Source: Planctomycetota bacterium (GTDB lineage Bacteria; Planctomycetota; B129-G9). From it: a stretch of DNA of 10,919 bases. The notes under the pieces were generated by a model. It searched no databases. It was not told the origin of the DNA and saw only the letters and a program-made list of their open reading frames with translations. Position numbers and translations under genes: made by a program. Each line of letters opens with the position of its first letter. Within the stretch, counting starts at the first letter, position 1. Where the stretch lies: assembly GCA_003644325.1 (NCBI GenBank), contig QNCA01000022.1, positions 1-10,919 of the forward strand, given 5' to 3'. Shown here piece after piece: positions 1 to 7,268 of the stretch.

Positions 1-34
1 CCGAGGTTAGCAAAAGTCAGTCAACTTGAGTATT
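1..34 (-). repeat. Partial copy of MITE-like element end (copy 1)
   Basis: This stretch is the reverse complement of the left end of the complete element at 3523-3695. Positions 12-32 are identical to 3675-3695 (21 bp), and the reverse complement of 1-34 aligns with 3521-3555 with only two or three differences, including the shared inner TAACCTCGG. Its outer end (TACTCAAG on the minus strand) faces gatD, so the body of this copy lies to the left, outside the window. The copy is cut by the window edge, and its full length is unknown. Confidence 0.75.
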
Positions 35-51
35 GTATAAAATTATGTCTG

Positions 52-78
52 CTCTGTGTTCTCCGTGCCCTATGGTTG
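52..78. repeat. Degenerate period-9 tandem repeat after gatD
   Basis: Three 9-base units can be read: CTCTGTGTT, CTCCGTGCC, CTATGGTTG. They share a C-T-x-x-G-T/G core and sit between the end of the MITE-like copy and the gatD stop codon. A cleaner period-9 array of different sequence sits at the matching place behind gatE (3485-3511). The function is unknown. The units are degenerate, so this is a modest call. Confidence 0.5.
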
Positions 79-87
79 GCAAGTCTC

Positions 88-1473
88 TCATTTCAGGTTC
101 GAGCGGATAAAGGCCTCGACCTCGGGCAGGCCGCCCTGGAGTATCAGGTAGCCGTTGTGGGGTTCCTTCTCGGTTATCTCGCCGGCGACGGGTTTGAGCA
201 TGAGATCGCTGACTTCCTGCGGGTTGTCGGTCTGGCCGAGCACCCACGACAATTTCATGTACGCGACTTCCGGCAGCATATTGGCGCATGGTATAATGCC
301 GATATCCAGCAGTTCGCGCCCGGTCTCGTAAACAAACATCTGCACGTATCCCCACAGCGTCTGCACGGTCATGACTACGTGTACCCCGGCCTTTATCGCC
401 TTTTCCAGCGGCTCGTAGAGCGGACGATTGACGTGGCCCAAGCCGGTGCCGGCTATCACGATGCCCTTGTAGCCTTTTTCCACCACGGCTTCGACGATAT
501 CGGGCTTCATATTGGGATAGTAGTAGAGGATGGTCACCTTTTCCTCGAAGGCGGTGTTTATCTTCACGCTCCTGTCCTTGCGGCGGCGCTTGTAGTCGTG
601 GCGCAGCGGGCGGAATTCCGTGGGGGTGACGGCCATAAGCGGCACGTCGCCTATGGTGCGGAACGTGTTGCGGTACGAAGAGTGCATCTTGCGCACGCGC
701 GTGCCGCGGTGCAGCAGACAGTAGTCGTCGCTGGTGGACCCGAACATGCACACGACCACCTCCGCCACGTCGCTGAGCGCAGCGGTGCGGACGGCGTTTA
801 TCAGGTTTAGCGCGGCGTCGCTGGAGGGCCGGTCGCTGGACCTCTGCGACCCCACCAGTACGATTGGCACCGGTGGATCCTGCACCATGAACGACAGGAT
901 GGCGCTGCTGTGGTGCAGGGTGTCGGTGCCGTGGCCTATTACTATGCCGTCGACGCCCTTTTCGATTTCCTTCTTTATATTCTCCGCCAGGGTAATGTAC
1001 TGTTCGGGACCCATGTTTTCGCTGAAAACGCCGAAAAGTTTTATGGTGTCCAGGTTGCAGATATCGGCCAGTTCCGGCACAGCGCCGTACAGTTCGCCCG
1101 GGCTGAACGCCGGAATTACCGCGCCGGTGCGATAGTCCAGGCGGCTGGCGATTGTGCCGCCCGTGCCCAGCAGGGTTACGTTGGGTTTGGCGGGATCGAT
1201 GGGGAATTCCGACTCGGGTATCTTATAGTGGCCCTTCTTGTAGCCGGTTTCGACGATGTTGGTGATCGTGCCGGCGGCTATGCCCACGTTATAGCCGGAG
1301 GCAAGTTTGAGCACTACATGCCTGTCGTCCGCGGTCTCCGAACGCGGCAGTATGACACCCTTAAATTCACCTTCGTTGCTGGTCAGCGTTACATCGCTCC
1401 ACACGCGCACGCCGTGCTTTTCCAGCACTTTTCGGGTGATGCCCCGGTAGCCTTTCAGTGGATCTTCGGACAT
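88..1473 (-). CDS. gatD: Glu-tRNA(Gln) amidotransferase subunit D (GatD)
   Basis: 461 residues, close to or slightly longer than archaeal GatD. The protein supplies ammonia by amide hydrolysis of Asn or Gln. Its partner GatE uses the ammonia to convert Glu-tRNA(Gln) to Gln-tRNA(Gln) in the cytoplasm. Residues 1-95 form the N-terminal domain that separates GatD from plain type I/II L-asparaginases. The asparaginase fold follows: GTGGTIAS at 103-110, GHGTDT at 180-185, VGSQRSS at 207-213 and RVRKMHSS at 259-266. By alignment with E. coli asparaginase II, the catalytic set is T107, T183, D184 and K262, all present. The C-terminal stretch around 380-435 (VYETGRELL, GEITEKE) is GatD-like. The ATG is preceded by GGAGGG at a spacing of 5 nt. 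The gene is divergent from gatE, which supports GatD over a free asparaginase. GatDE is classically archaeal, so its presence beside bacterial genes is unexpected. Confidence 0.93.
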   Translation of the reverse strand: MSEDPLKGYRGITRKVLEKHGVRVWSDVTLTSNEGEFKGVILPRSETADDRHVVLKLASGYNVGIAAGTITNIVETGYKKGHYKIPESEFPIDPAKPNVTLLGTGGTIASRLDYRTGAVIPAFSPGELYGAVPELADICNLDTIKLFGVFSENMGPEQYITLAENIKKEIEKGVDGIVIGHGTDTLHHSSAILSFMVQDPPVPIVLVGSQRSSDRPSSDAALNLINAVRTAALSDVAEVVVCMFGSTSDDYCLLHRGTRVRKMHSSYRNTFRTIGDVPLMAVTPTEFRPLRHDYKRRRKDRSVKINTAFEEKVTILYYYPNMKPDIVEAVVEKGYKGIVIAGTGLGHVNRPLYEPLEKAIKAGVHVVMTVQTLWGYVQMFVYETGRELLDIGIIPCANMLPEVAYMKLSWVLGQTDNPQEVSDLMLKPVAGEITEKEPHNGYLILQGGLPEVEAFIRSNLK

Positions 1474-1478
1474 GTCCG

Positions 1479-1484
1479 CCCTCC
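1479..1484 (-). promoter_or_regulatory. Shine-Dalgarno of gatD
   Basis: GGAGGG on the minus strand, 5 nt before the gatD ATG (1473-1471). It fixes the start. gatE has no comparable site (only an A/G-rich AAAGAAAG directly before its ATG), so the two subunits of one complex appear to have unequal initiation signals. Confidence 0.8.
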
Positions 1485-1491
1485 AATTTCT

Positions 1492-1519
1492 TTGACTTAA
1501 CGTTGGAATCGCGTATTAT
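1492..1519 (+). promoter_or_regulatory. Putative sigma70 promoter of gatE
   Basis: TTGACT (1492-1497), 16-bp spacer, TATTAT (1514-1519). The predicted start near 1526 would give a leader of about 47 nt before the gatE ATG. It overlaps the gatD promoter on the other strand at the -10 box. It is called by consensus match only. Confidence 0.6.
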
Positions 1520-1542
1520 AGCGGGTTTTCCGCACGATACAA
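1515..1542 (-). promoter_or_regulatory. Putative sigma70 promoter of gatD
   Basis: On the minus strand: TTGTAT (1542-1537), 16-bp spacer, perfect TATAAT (1520-1515). The predicted start near 1508 would give a leader of about 35 nt before the gatD ATG. The -10 is the complement of the gatE -10 shifted by one base, so the two promoters cannot be occupied at the same time. Confidence 0.65.
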
Positions 1543-1572
1543 CAACCCTGAATAAACTGTCGGCAAAGAAAG

Positions 1573-3483
1573 ATGAACAATATCGATTACAAGGCGCTCG
1601 GACTCAAGGCGGGCGTAGAAGTACACCAGCAGATTTACACCGAAAAGAAGATGTTCTGCAACTGCCCCGCCGGTCGTTATACCAAAGATTTCGACGCGGA
1701 AATCGTCCGCCACATGCGCCCCACCCTGTCGGAACTCGGCGAGTACGACGGCACCGCCCTGATGGAGTTCAAGACCAAAAAGAACGTCCACTATCTCATA
1801 AATGATGAAACTGTCTGCACCTACGAAATGGACGACACTCCGCCCTTCCCGGTCAACCAGCGTGGTCTGGATATCGCCATTGAGATAGCGCTGCTGCTGA
1901 ACTGCCGGATAGTCGACGAGTTTCACGTCATCCGCAAGCAATACCTGGACGGCAGCATCCCCACGGGATTCCAGCGCACCGGCATCGTGGGCGTTGAAGG
2001 CTGGGTGCCGCTGGGCGGCAGGAAGGTTGGAATCATCCAACTGGGCTACGAAGAAGACTCCTGCCGCGAGATCCGCGACAACGGTCACGATATATATTTC
2101 AACACGGACCGCCTGGGCATGCCGCTGGTAGAGGTTGTTACCTACCCCGACCTGCGCACCCCGCAGGAAGTGGCGGACATGCTGTGGCTGATACACAAGA
2201 TCACGCGCATAACCGGCAAGGTCCGCCGGGGCATCGGCAGCGTGCGGCAAGACGTGAACGTGAGCATCGCGGGCGGCACCCGCGTGGAAATCAAGGGAGT
2301 GCCGCGCATACCGCGCGTCCCGCTGCTGGTACACAACGAGGCGGTCCGGCAGAAAGTCCTGCTGGACATACGCAGCGAACTTCACGCGCGCGGCATTACA
2401 AAGGATACGCTCGTCTCGCGCACGGACGTGGTGACAGACCTGTTCCGCAGGTCGCAAAACCCCGTGCTGCGCAAGGCCGTGGCGGAAGGCATGACGCTGC
2501 GCGGCCTGTGCCTGAAGGGTTTCGCCGGAATATTGAAACACCCCATCTGGGAAGACGTGACGTTCGAACGCGAATTCCAGGGCCGTGTGCGTGTGGTAGC
2601 GTGCCTGGACAAACTGCCAAACTTCTTCCACTCCGACGCGTTTCCCCAATATGCCGGCTGGGAAAACGAACTGGCCGCGCTGCGCAAACGGCTCAACGCC
2701 CAGGTGCCCGACGCGGTGTTCGTAACATGGGGCAGCGCCGCCGACACCAGGACCGCCGTGGAGGAAATCCGCCTGCGCGCCGTGGACGCCACCGTGGGCG
2801 TGCCCAGCGAAACGCGCCAGGCCATGCGCGACGGCACGACCGTGTTCGAACGAATCTTGCCCGGCCCGAACAGAATGTACCCGGACACCGACTCCCCGCC
2901 GTCCGGCATCACGCGCGAGCGCGTGGAAAATATCCGCGCCGCAATGCCCGAACCGCCCTGGGAACGCGCCGCGCGATACCGCCAATTCGGACTGCCCGAA
3001 GACGTTATCGAAGTCCTGATGATATCGCCCCGCGCCGAGGCGTTCGACAGAATAGTATCGGAAACCCCGGTCAATCCGAAAACCGCCGGCGTGCTGCTGG
3101 CGCAGACAATGAAGGCGCTGCGCCGCTCCGGCCACGATGTCGACTCGATACCGAACGAACGGCTGGTGGAAATGTTCAGAACCGCCGGGGACAAGGGCCT
3201 GCAACGATGGGCGCTGGTGAAACTGCTGAAGGAAATCGCCGACAATCCGGATGAATCTATCGAAGAGGCCGTGGAAAATCTGGGCCTGCTGATCGTGGAC
3301 GAAAAGGAACTGAACGACCTGGTGGGGAAAATCATATCCGAAAACACATTCGAGTACTTCACGTCCGACCACAATCCCGACAAACGGCTCCGCTATTACA
3401 CGGGCATGGTAACCCGGCGCATAGGGGGCAGTGTCTGCGGCAAACGGGTCCGCGAAATCGTGGCCTCCCGCCTAAAGGCTTGA
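1573..3483 (+). CDS. gatE: Glu-tRNA(Gln) amidotransferase subunit E (GatE)
   Basis: 636 residues, the usual size of archaeal GatE and well above bacterial GatB. GatE phosphorylates the gamma-carboxylate of Glu on tRNA(Gln) and transfers ammonia received from GatD. The N-terminal kinase cradle has the GatB/GatE signature GLKAGVEVHQQ (10-20), followed by MFCNCP with C29 and C31, and later DGSIPTGFQRT and EEDSCREI. From about residue 307 to 435 lies the AspRS-like (GAD) insertion that defines GatE and is absent from GatB, ending with GVPSETRQAM and then PDTDSPP near 437. The rest is the helical and YqeY-like tail that binds tRNA, ending GKRVREIVASRL. The ATG at 1573 begins the conserved N-terminus directly; no strong Shine-Dalgarno precedes it. 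The stop is followed at once by a period-9 repeat and the MITE-like element. Confidence 0.94.
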   Translation: MNNIDYKALGLKAGVEVHQQIYTEKKMFCNCPAGRYTKDFDAEIVRHMRPTLSELGEYDGTALMEFKTKKNVHYLINDETVCTYEMDDTPPFPVNQRGLDIAIEIALLLNCRIVDEFHVIRKQYLDGSIPTGFQRTGIVGVEGWVPLGGRKVGIIQLGYEEDSCREIRDNGHDIYFNTDRLGMPLVEVVTYPDLRTPQEVADMLWLIHKITRITGKVRRGIGSVRQDVNVSIAGGTRVEIKGVPRIPRVPLLVHNEAVRQKVLLDIRSELHARGITKDTLVSRTDVVTDLFRRSQNPVLRKAVAEGMTLRGLCLKGFAGILKHPIWEDVTFEREFQGRVRVVACLDKLPNFFHSDAFPQYAGWENELAALRKRLNAQVPDAVFVTWGSAADTRTAVEEIRLRAVDATVGVPSETRQAMRDGTTVFERILPGPNRMYPDTDSPPSGITRERVENIRAAMPEPPWERAARYRQFGLPEDVIEVLMISPRAEAFDRIVSETPVNPKTAGVLLAQTMKALRRSGHDVDSIPNERLVEMFRTAGDKGLQRWALVKLLKEIADNPDESIEEAVENLGLLIVDEKELNDLVGKIISENTFEYFTSDHNPDKRLRYYTGMVTRRIGGSVCGKRVREIVASRLKA

Positions 3484-3484
3484 C

Positions 3485-3511
3485 CGCCAAGAACGCCAAG
3501 AGCGCCAAGAA
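3485..3511. repeat. Period-9 tandem repeat after gatE
   Basis: Three nearly perfect 9-base units, CGCCAAGAA, CGCCAAGAG, CGCCAAGAA, start one base after the gatE stop codon and run into an A-tract. They lie 11 bases before the left end of the MITE-like element. The matching position behind gatD (52-78) also holds a period-9 array. Role unknown. Confidence 0.8.
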
Positions 3512-3522
3512 AAAAATCAAAA

Positions 3523-3695
3523 TACTCAAGTTGACTGAGTTTTTGTTAACCTCGGTGACTGTTACCAATTACGGAGCCGTTCCGGCCTTGTCGGAACGGA
3601 TCGTAGATTGGTGACTGTCACCGTAAGGTGTTGTGAAACAGCAGATTATAATCAAGCACCTACCATCGTCCAGAAAAAGTCAGTCAACTTGAGTA
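3523..3695. mobile_element. 173-bp MITE-like element with 22-bp terminal inverted repeats
   Basis: The left end (3523-3544) and the right end (3674-3695, reversed) match at 21 of 22 positions; the outermost 16 bases, TACTCAAGTTGACTGA, are perfect. No coding capacity lies between them, so any movement would need a transposase from elsewhere. Both ends begin with TA and are flanked by AAAA on each side, which would suit a TA target-site duplication as in IS630/mariner-type elements; the flanks are low in complexity, so this is weak support. The centre is a long hairpin (3554-3622). A perfect but isolated TATAAT sits at 3647-3652. A second copy end at 1-34 lies in the opposite orientation. It may instead be a REP-like intergenic repeat. 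Confidence 0.7.
3554..3622. repeat. Long near-perfect hairpin inside the MITE-like element
   Basis: The arms 3554-3569 and 3607-3622 pair at 15 of 16 positions (one T.T mismatch, one T.G wobble). Inside, TACG (3570-3573) pairs with CGTA (3602-3605), then CCGTTCCG (3577-3584) pairs perfectly with CGGAACGG (3592-3599) around a 7-base loop. In total about 27 base pairs lie in 69 bases. No T-tract follows, so it is not a standard intrinsic terminator, though it could act as a 3' stabiliser of gatE mRNA. Confidence 0.8.
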
Positions 3696-3920
3696 AAAAG
3701 CGAAAAGATTCCGCAATTGCTTGCCGATAATAAGATTTACCGGCTAACGGGCCGACTCTCGGGTTCCCCTCAACGGAAATACTTAAACGCCGGCGGCATA
3801 TCGCGCGCCACCATCGGTCGGACATTCCTTAAATGTTCATCACCTGCCGGTCATTCGCCAAGGTTAATCCCCGTACAACCGCTTAAACCGGACCTGCGGC
3901 AAATTAAGGGGCCAGGTACC
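3696..3920. other. Leader region before the PATAN-propeller gene; no gene seen
   Basis: With 3484-3695 this completes a 437-bp stretch without a coding gene; the first part is filled by the period-9 repeat and the MITE-like element. In this part I see no tRNA, no recognisable riboswitch and no convincing -35/-10 pair. An AT-rich patch (GATAAT, TAAGAT near 3725-3740) lacks a matching -35. A reading frame open from TTG 3717 into the next gene has no family-like sequence and is treated as leader. Confidence 0.5.
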
Positions 3921-6900
3921 ATGGCGCTCAAGGGCGACCTGGGGACAATTCAACTGGCTGACATCTTCCAGACTCTGGCCAACAATCAGTCCCGGGGCAC
4001 GCTTGTAGTCTACGACAAGGACAGCAAGAAGCGCATTTACTTCGAGGGGGGGCGCGTCACACTTCACTCCTCCGGCACACGCAAGGCCCTGCGCCTGGGC
4101 AAGATACTGCTCGGCCGGAAAAAGATAACACGCAACGAACTGGACGCCGCGCTGAAGATCCAGGAACACTCCAGGGAGCATCTCGGCGAGACACTGGTCG
4201 GCATGGGCGTCATAACCCGGGAGGAGATGAACGACGCGGTAAAATTCCAGATAGAAGAGGAGATTTACGGCCTCTTCACCTGGAAGGACGCGCACTTCGA
4301 ATTCTCGCCCGACCTGCCGACGATAGGTGAAGTGAACAGGCCCTCGGAAACTATCAGCCTGTCTCTGAACGTACAGGAACTGGTGATGGAAGCCGCGCGG
4401 CGCGCGGACGAATGGCAGACCATCGCCGCCGTCATCCCATCCATCAGGGACGTTTACAGGCACACCGGCAAGGCGCCCAAAGGTCTTGCGACCGAGGACC
4501 TCGAAGCGGAAGAAACCGCGGAACTGCTGCAGCTGTTCGACGGCACGCGCACGGTGCAAGAGGTAAGCAACGAGACCGCGTACGGCAGTTTCGTCGTGTG
4601 CAGGGCCCTGGCAAAGTTCATAGAAACGCGGGCGGTCAGGCTTGCGGACGTGAAAGAACTGATGGAGGCCGCGGAGCGGTTCGCCCGGATAGGCGACATA
4701 GACAAGTGCCTGAAGTTATACGAACTCGCCGCTTCGCGCGCCCCCAAGGACATCGCGGTGCAGAAGGCAATCGCCCGCACCTACGAGCAGTTCGGCAAGG
4801 GCCACATGGCCGCGGCCAAGTACAACCACGTCGGCGAACTGTTGCTCGACGAAAACAATCAGGAACTCGCCGCGAAATACTTCGAGCGGTCCGTGTCCAT
4901 TCATGCCGCCGACCCCGAGGTGCTCCGTAAACTCCTGATCATCTATTCGAACCTCGACGACATGCAATCCTCCATACGCGTGGGCAAACGACTGGCGGCC
5001 CTCTACGATGAACTCGGCAAGCGTGACGAAAGCAAGTCCGTCTACGAGATGCTCCTCGAACTGGCCCCGGACGATATCCCTTCACGAATACGGCTGCTGA
5101 ACATAGTGCTGGACGGCGGACAGTTCGCAGAGGCGGAGATTCATTACGAGAAACTGGCCGAGGACTATCTGAAACTCGGTCGGACGGGCAAGGCCGTGGC
5201 GGTGCTCAGGAAACTGCTGATAATCCGGCCCCTGCGCAACGACGTCAGGCGAAAAATAGAGACCCTGCTCTACCGGGAGTCGCGCCGCAAGAAGATAAAG
5301 ATCTTCGCAATTGTCGGAATCGTGGCCCTGGGGTTCATGATGCTGGCAGGCGGTTACGAGTACAAGGCCCGCAGCCTGAGAAACGAGTTGAACGGCGCCA
5401 TAGCAACGGCCGAACAAAACGAGGACTACGACACTGTGGTCGAGTGCTACCAGATGATTATAAACGCCTATCCGTTCAGCATAACCGCGCTTCAGGCAAG
5501 CAAAGAAATCGAAGAAATCAACAAGAAGAAAGACCTCTTCTACGGCAAGCAAATAAAACTCCTGACGCGGTCCGCCAGGGAGGAAGAACGGGAAGGCAGG
5601 CTGGAAAACGCCCTGAAGGTCTTGGCCCGGCTGAGGGAGTTCGCCAGGGAGGACGGCCTCAAACAGTACGCCGAGGAAGAAACGGCAAGGATTAACAAAT
5701 ATATCAAGGAAACCGAGGACCTGTGGAAACTGGCGCAAAAATACCAAAGTGAAAACCGGCTCAAGGAGGTCCTCGAATACAACTCGAAGATATACTGGGG
5801 CTATCCCCTGAGCAGGCATGCGAAAGAGTTGAAATTCCCGCTGCTCATAACGTCCCTGCCGCACGGCGCGGAGGTGCGTGCCGACGGGAAACTGCTGGGA
5901 ACGACACCCTACGTGCTGCACTATCACCCTTCGCGAGCGCCCATTGTGACGATATCCCTCCCGGGCTTCGCGGGAGACCGGTACGACGTCGCAACAAAGG
6001 TGACACAACCTTCGTCCGAAGGATGGAAACTGCACGTGGAACTCGCCAAGACGCTCCGGTGGAAATTCAAGACTTCCCAACCCGTCGAGGCGCCGCCGGT
6101 TGTCTTCAAGAAGACCCTGATACTGGGCAGCCGGGACGGCAACCTGTACTGCCTCTATACGGCCGACGGCAGATTGAAATGGAAGAGGCGACTCGGCCTC
6201 ATGGCGGACGTGGTATCGCAGCCGCTCCTGCTGGGGGGGCGCGTTTACGCCGGCTGCTTTGACGGCAACCTTTACTGCCTCGACGCCGTCGGGGGCGAGG
6301 TACTCTGGAGCGCCAAGGCAGGCGGCATGCTCCGCGCGGCGCCCACGACCTCCGAGGACGGCTCGATGGTCTTTATCACCTCGGACGCCGGCAAAATCCT
6401 GGCGATAGACGCGAAAACGGGGGAGGTCCGCTGGTCCAAATCCACCGAGGCCGGCATCGTCTGCTCGGCGGCCCCATGGCGCAACAAGTTGTTCACCGGA
6501 ACCCTCGACGGCACGCTGCTGTGCCTGTCTCAGAAAGACGGCGCCGTTATCTGGAAGAGGTCGCTCGCGGGGGGCGTCACGGGCACGCCCCGCGTACTGA
6601 ACGGCAAGATATACGCAGGCTGCATGAACGGCGGCATGCTTTGTCTTGACGCCAAATCCGGCAGGGAATCCTGGAGATACGAATCCCGAACCGCCATACG
6701 CTCCTCGCCGGCGCTCGTTGACGGCACGCTACTGTTCGGTAACGACGGCGGCTGGCTGTTCAGGCTGTCGGCGTCGGACGGCGGTCTGTTGTGGCGCTAT
6801 CGCTTCAAAGGCGCGATACGTGCCACGCCCACCATATCCGCCGCGAGGGGCCAGGTCGTCTGCGGCGCTACGGACGGCGTGCTGTACGCGCTTGACCTGG

Positions 6901-7022
6901 AGGCGGGGTCGCTCAGATGGAAGTTCCGCACCGATAGCGCCATATATTCCAAGGTGTTGTCGCACGGGGGCAGGTTCTACTTCGGCTCGAACGACCACCA
7001 CCTCTACAGCATAGAAGAGTGA
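3921..7022 (+). CDS. Membrane PATAN/DUF4388-TPR-PEGA-PQQ propeller protein
   Basis: 1033 residues from ATG 3921, chosen because MALKGDLGTIQLADIFQ is the standard opening of a PATAN/DUF4388 domain. Domains: PATAN 1-130 with its central ILLGRKKITRNELDAAL segment; a short winged-helix-like stretch near 195-240; TPR-like helices about 245-445; basic RRKK at 455-458, then one hydrophobic helix at 461-479; helical TPR or coiled-coil material 485-635; PEGA about 639-705 (SLPHGAEVRADGKLLGTTP); PQQ-type propeller 712-1033. The propeller shows eight W-motifs (LRWKF, LKWKR, VLWSA, VRWSK, VIWKR, ESWRY, LLWRY, LRWKF) and eight DGxLYxL-type motifs, with the last blade closed by the N-terminal strand. Positive-inside predicts PATAN and TPR in the cytoplasm and the propeller outside. 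PATAN domains are adaptors in signalling and polarity. A sensor or scaffold for the downstream GTPase is inferred from position. Confidence 0.88.
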   Translation: MALKGDLGTIQLADIFQTLANNQSRGTLVVYDKDSKKRIYFEGGRVTLHSSGTRKALRLGKILLGRKKITRNELDAALKIQEHSREHLGETLVGMGVITREEMNDAVKFQIEEEIYGLFTWKDAHFEFSPDLPTIGEVNRPSETISLSLNVQELVMEAARRADEWQTIAAVIPSIRDVYRHTGKAPKGLATEDLEAEETAELLQLFDGTRTVQEVSNETAYGSFVVCRALAKFIETRAVRLADVKELMEAAERFARIGDIDKCLKLYELAASRAPKDIAVQKAIARTYEQFGKGHMAAAKYNHVGELLLDENNQELAAKYFERSVSIHAADPEVLRKLLIIYSNLDDMQSSIRVGKRLAALYDELGKRDESKSVYEMLLELAPDDIPSRIRLLNIVLDGGQFAEAEIHYEKLAEDYLKLGRTGKAVAVLRKLLIIRPLRNDVRRKIETLLYRESRRKKIKIFAIVGIVALGFMMLAGGYEYKARSLRNELNGAIATAEQNEDYDTVVECYQMIINAYPFSITALQASKEIEEINKKKDLFYGKQIKLLTRSAREEEREGRLENALKVLARLREFAREDGLKQYAEEETARINKYIKETEDLWKLAQKYQSENRLKEVLEYNSKIYWGYPLSRHAKELKFPLLITSLPHGAEVRADGKLLGTTPYVLHYHPSRAPIVTISLPGFAGDRYDVATKVTQPSSEGWKLHVELAKTLRWKFKTSQPVEAPPVVFKKTLILGSRDGNLYCLYTADGRLKWKRRLGLMADVVSQPLLLGGRVYAGCFDGNLYCLDAVGGEVLWSAKAGGMLRAAPTTSEDGSMVFITSDAGKILAIDAKTGEVRWSKSTEAGIVCSAAPWRNKLFTGTLDGTLLCLSQKDGAVIWKRSLAGGVTGTPRVLNGKIYAGCMNGGMLCLDAKSGRESWRYESRTAIRSSPALVDGTLLFGNDGGWLFRLSASDGGLLWRYRFKGAIRATPTISAARGQVVCGATDGVLYALDLEAGSLRWKFRTDSAIYSKVLSHGGRFYFGSNDHHLYSIEE

Positions 7023-7039
7023 GCGAGAGCGGCGGGACT

Positions 7040-7058
7040 CCGGCGGCAAACGCGCCGG
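7040..7058. other. GC hairpin after the propeller gene
   Basis: CCGGCG (7040-7045) pairs perfectly with CGCCGG (7053-7058) around a 7-base loop, 18 bases after the stop codon. An A8 run follows at 7070-7077 rather than a T-tract, so it is not an intrinsic terminator on the plus strand. It may only protect the 3' end. Confidence 0.45.
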
Positions 7059-7179
7059 GCAGGTGATTGAAAAAAAACGTCAGTCGCTAAATCGTCCACT
7101 GTCAAAAGGCGGCGAAATGCTTAAAGAATTCGGGCAAACACGACGATACTTCCGCAGGTGTATATGACAAAGCGATAAT

Positions 7180-7230
7180 GGCGGGGAGCCTGTGGCCTGT
7201 GTGCCAAGAGACCGGCGTCCCCGCCTTTTT
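7180..7230 (+). terminator. Intrinsic terminator or attenuator before the TPR-roadblock operon
   Basis: GGCGGGGA (7180-7187) pairs with TCCCCGCC (7218-7225); GCC/GGC extends it by three pairs past a one-base bulge. TTTTT (7226-7230) follows directly. This has the form of a strong rho-independent terminator. It ends the propeller transcript 158 bases after the stop, or acts as an attenuator in the leader of the next gene, since no clear promoter is visible between it and 7313. Confidence 0.75.
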
Positions 7231-7268
7231 GTGTCAAGAAAGCAATGACCGGAGACTCGAACTCCAAG

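Noticed and set aside
1516..3372. 618-codon open frame on the minus strand opposite gatE
   Set aside because: It is antisense to a clearly conserved GatE frame, and its translation is low in complexity and rich in His, Val and Ala, as expected of a GC-rich shadow frame.
3484..3511. CRISPR-like repeats after gatE
   Set aside because: The units are only 9 bases, directly adjacent and without spacers.
3545..3622. Integron attC site
   Set aside because: The hairpin is suggestive, but no GTTRRRY/RYYYAAC pair is correctly placed and no integrase or cassette array is present.
3717..3920. N-terminal extension of the propeller protein from TTG 3717 (68 residues)
   Set aside because: The extension has no PATAN-like sequence, and the family consensus starts exactly at MALKGDL (ATG 3921).
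7070..7090. A-run followed by GTCAGTC, resembling a fourth MITE-like end
   Set aside because: Only GTCAGTC plus A residues match; the defining AACTTGAGTA is absent.
7130..7225. Possible cyclic-di-GMP (GEMM-I) riboswitch: GGGCAAAC and later ACAAAGC before a terminator
   Set aside because: The GNAA tetraloop stem, the GGACGCAAAGC block and the receptor stem are missing; two short matches are not enough.
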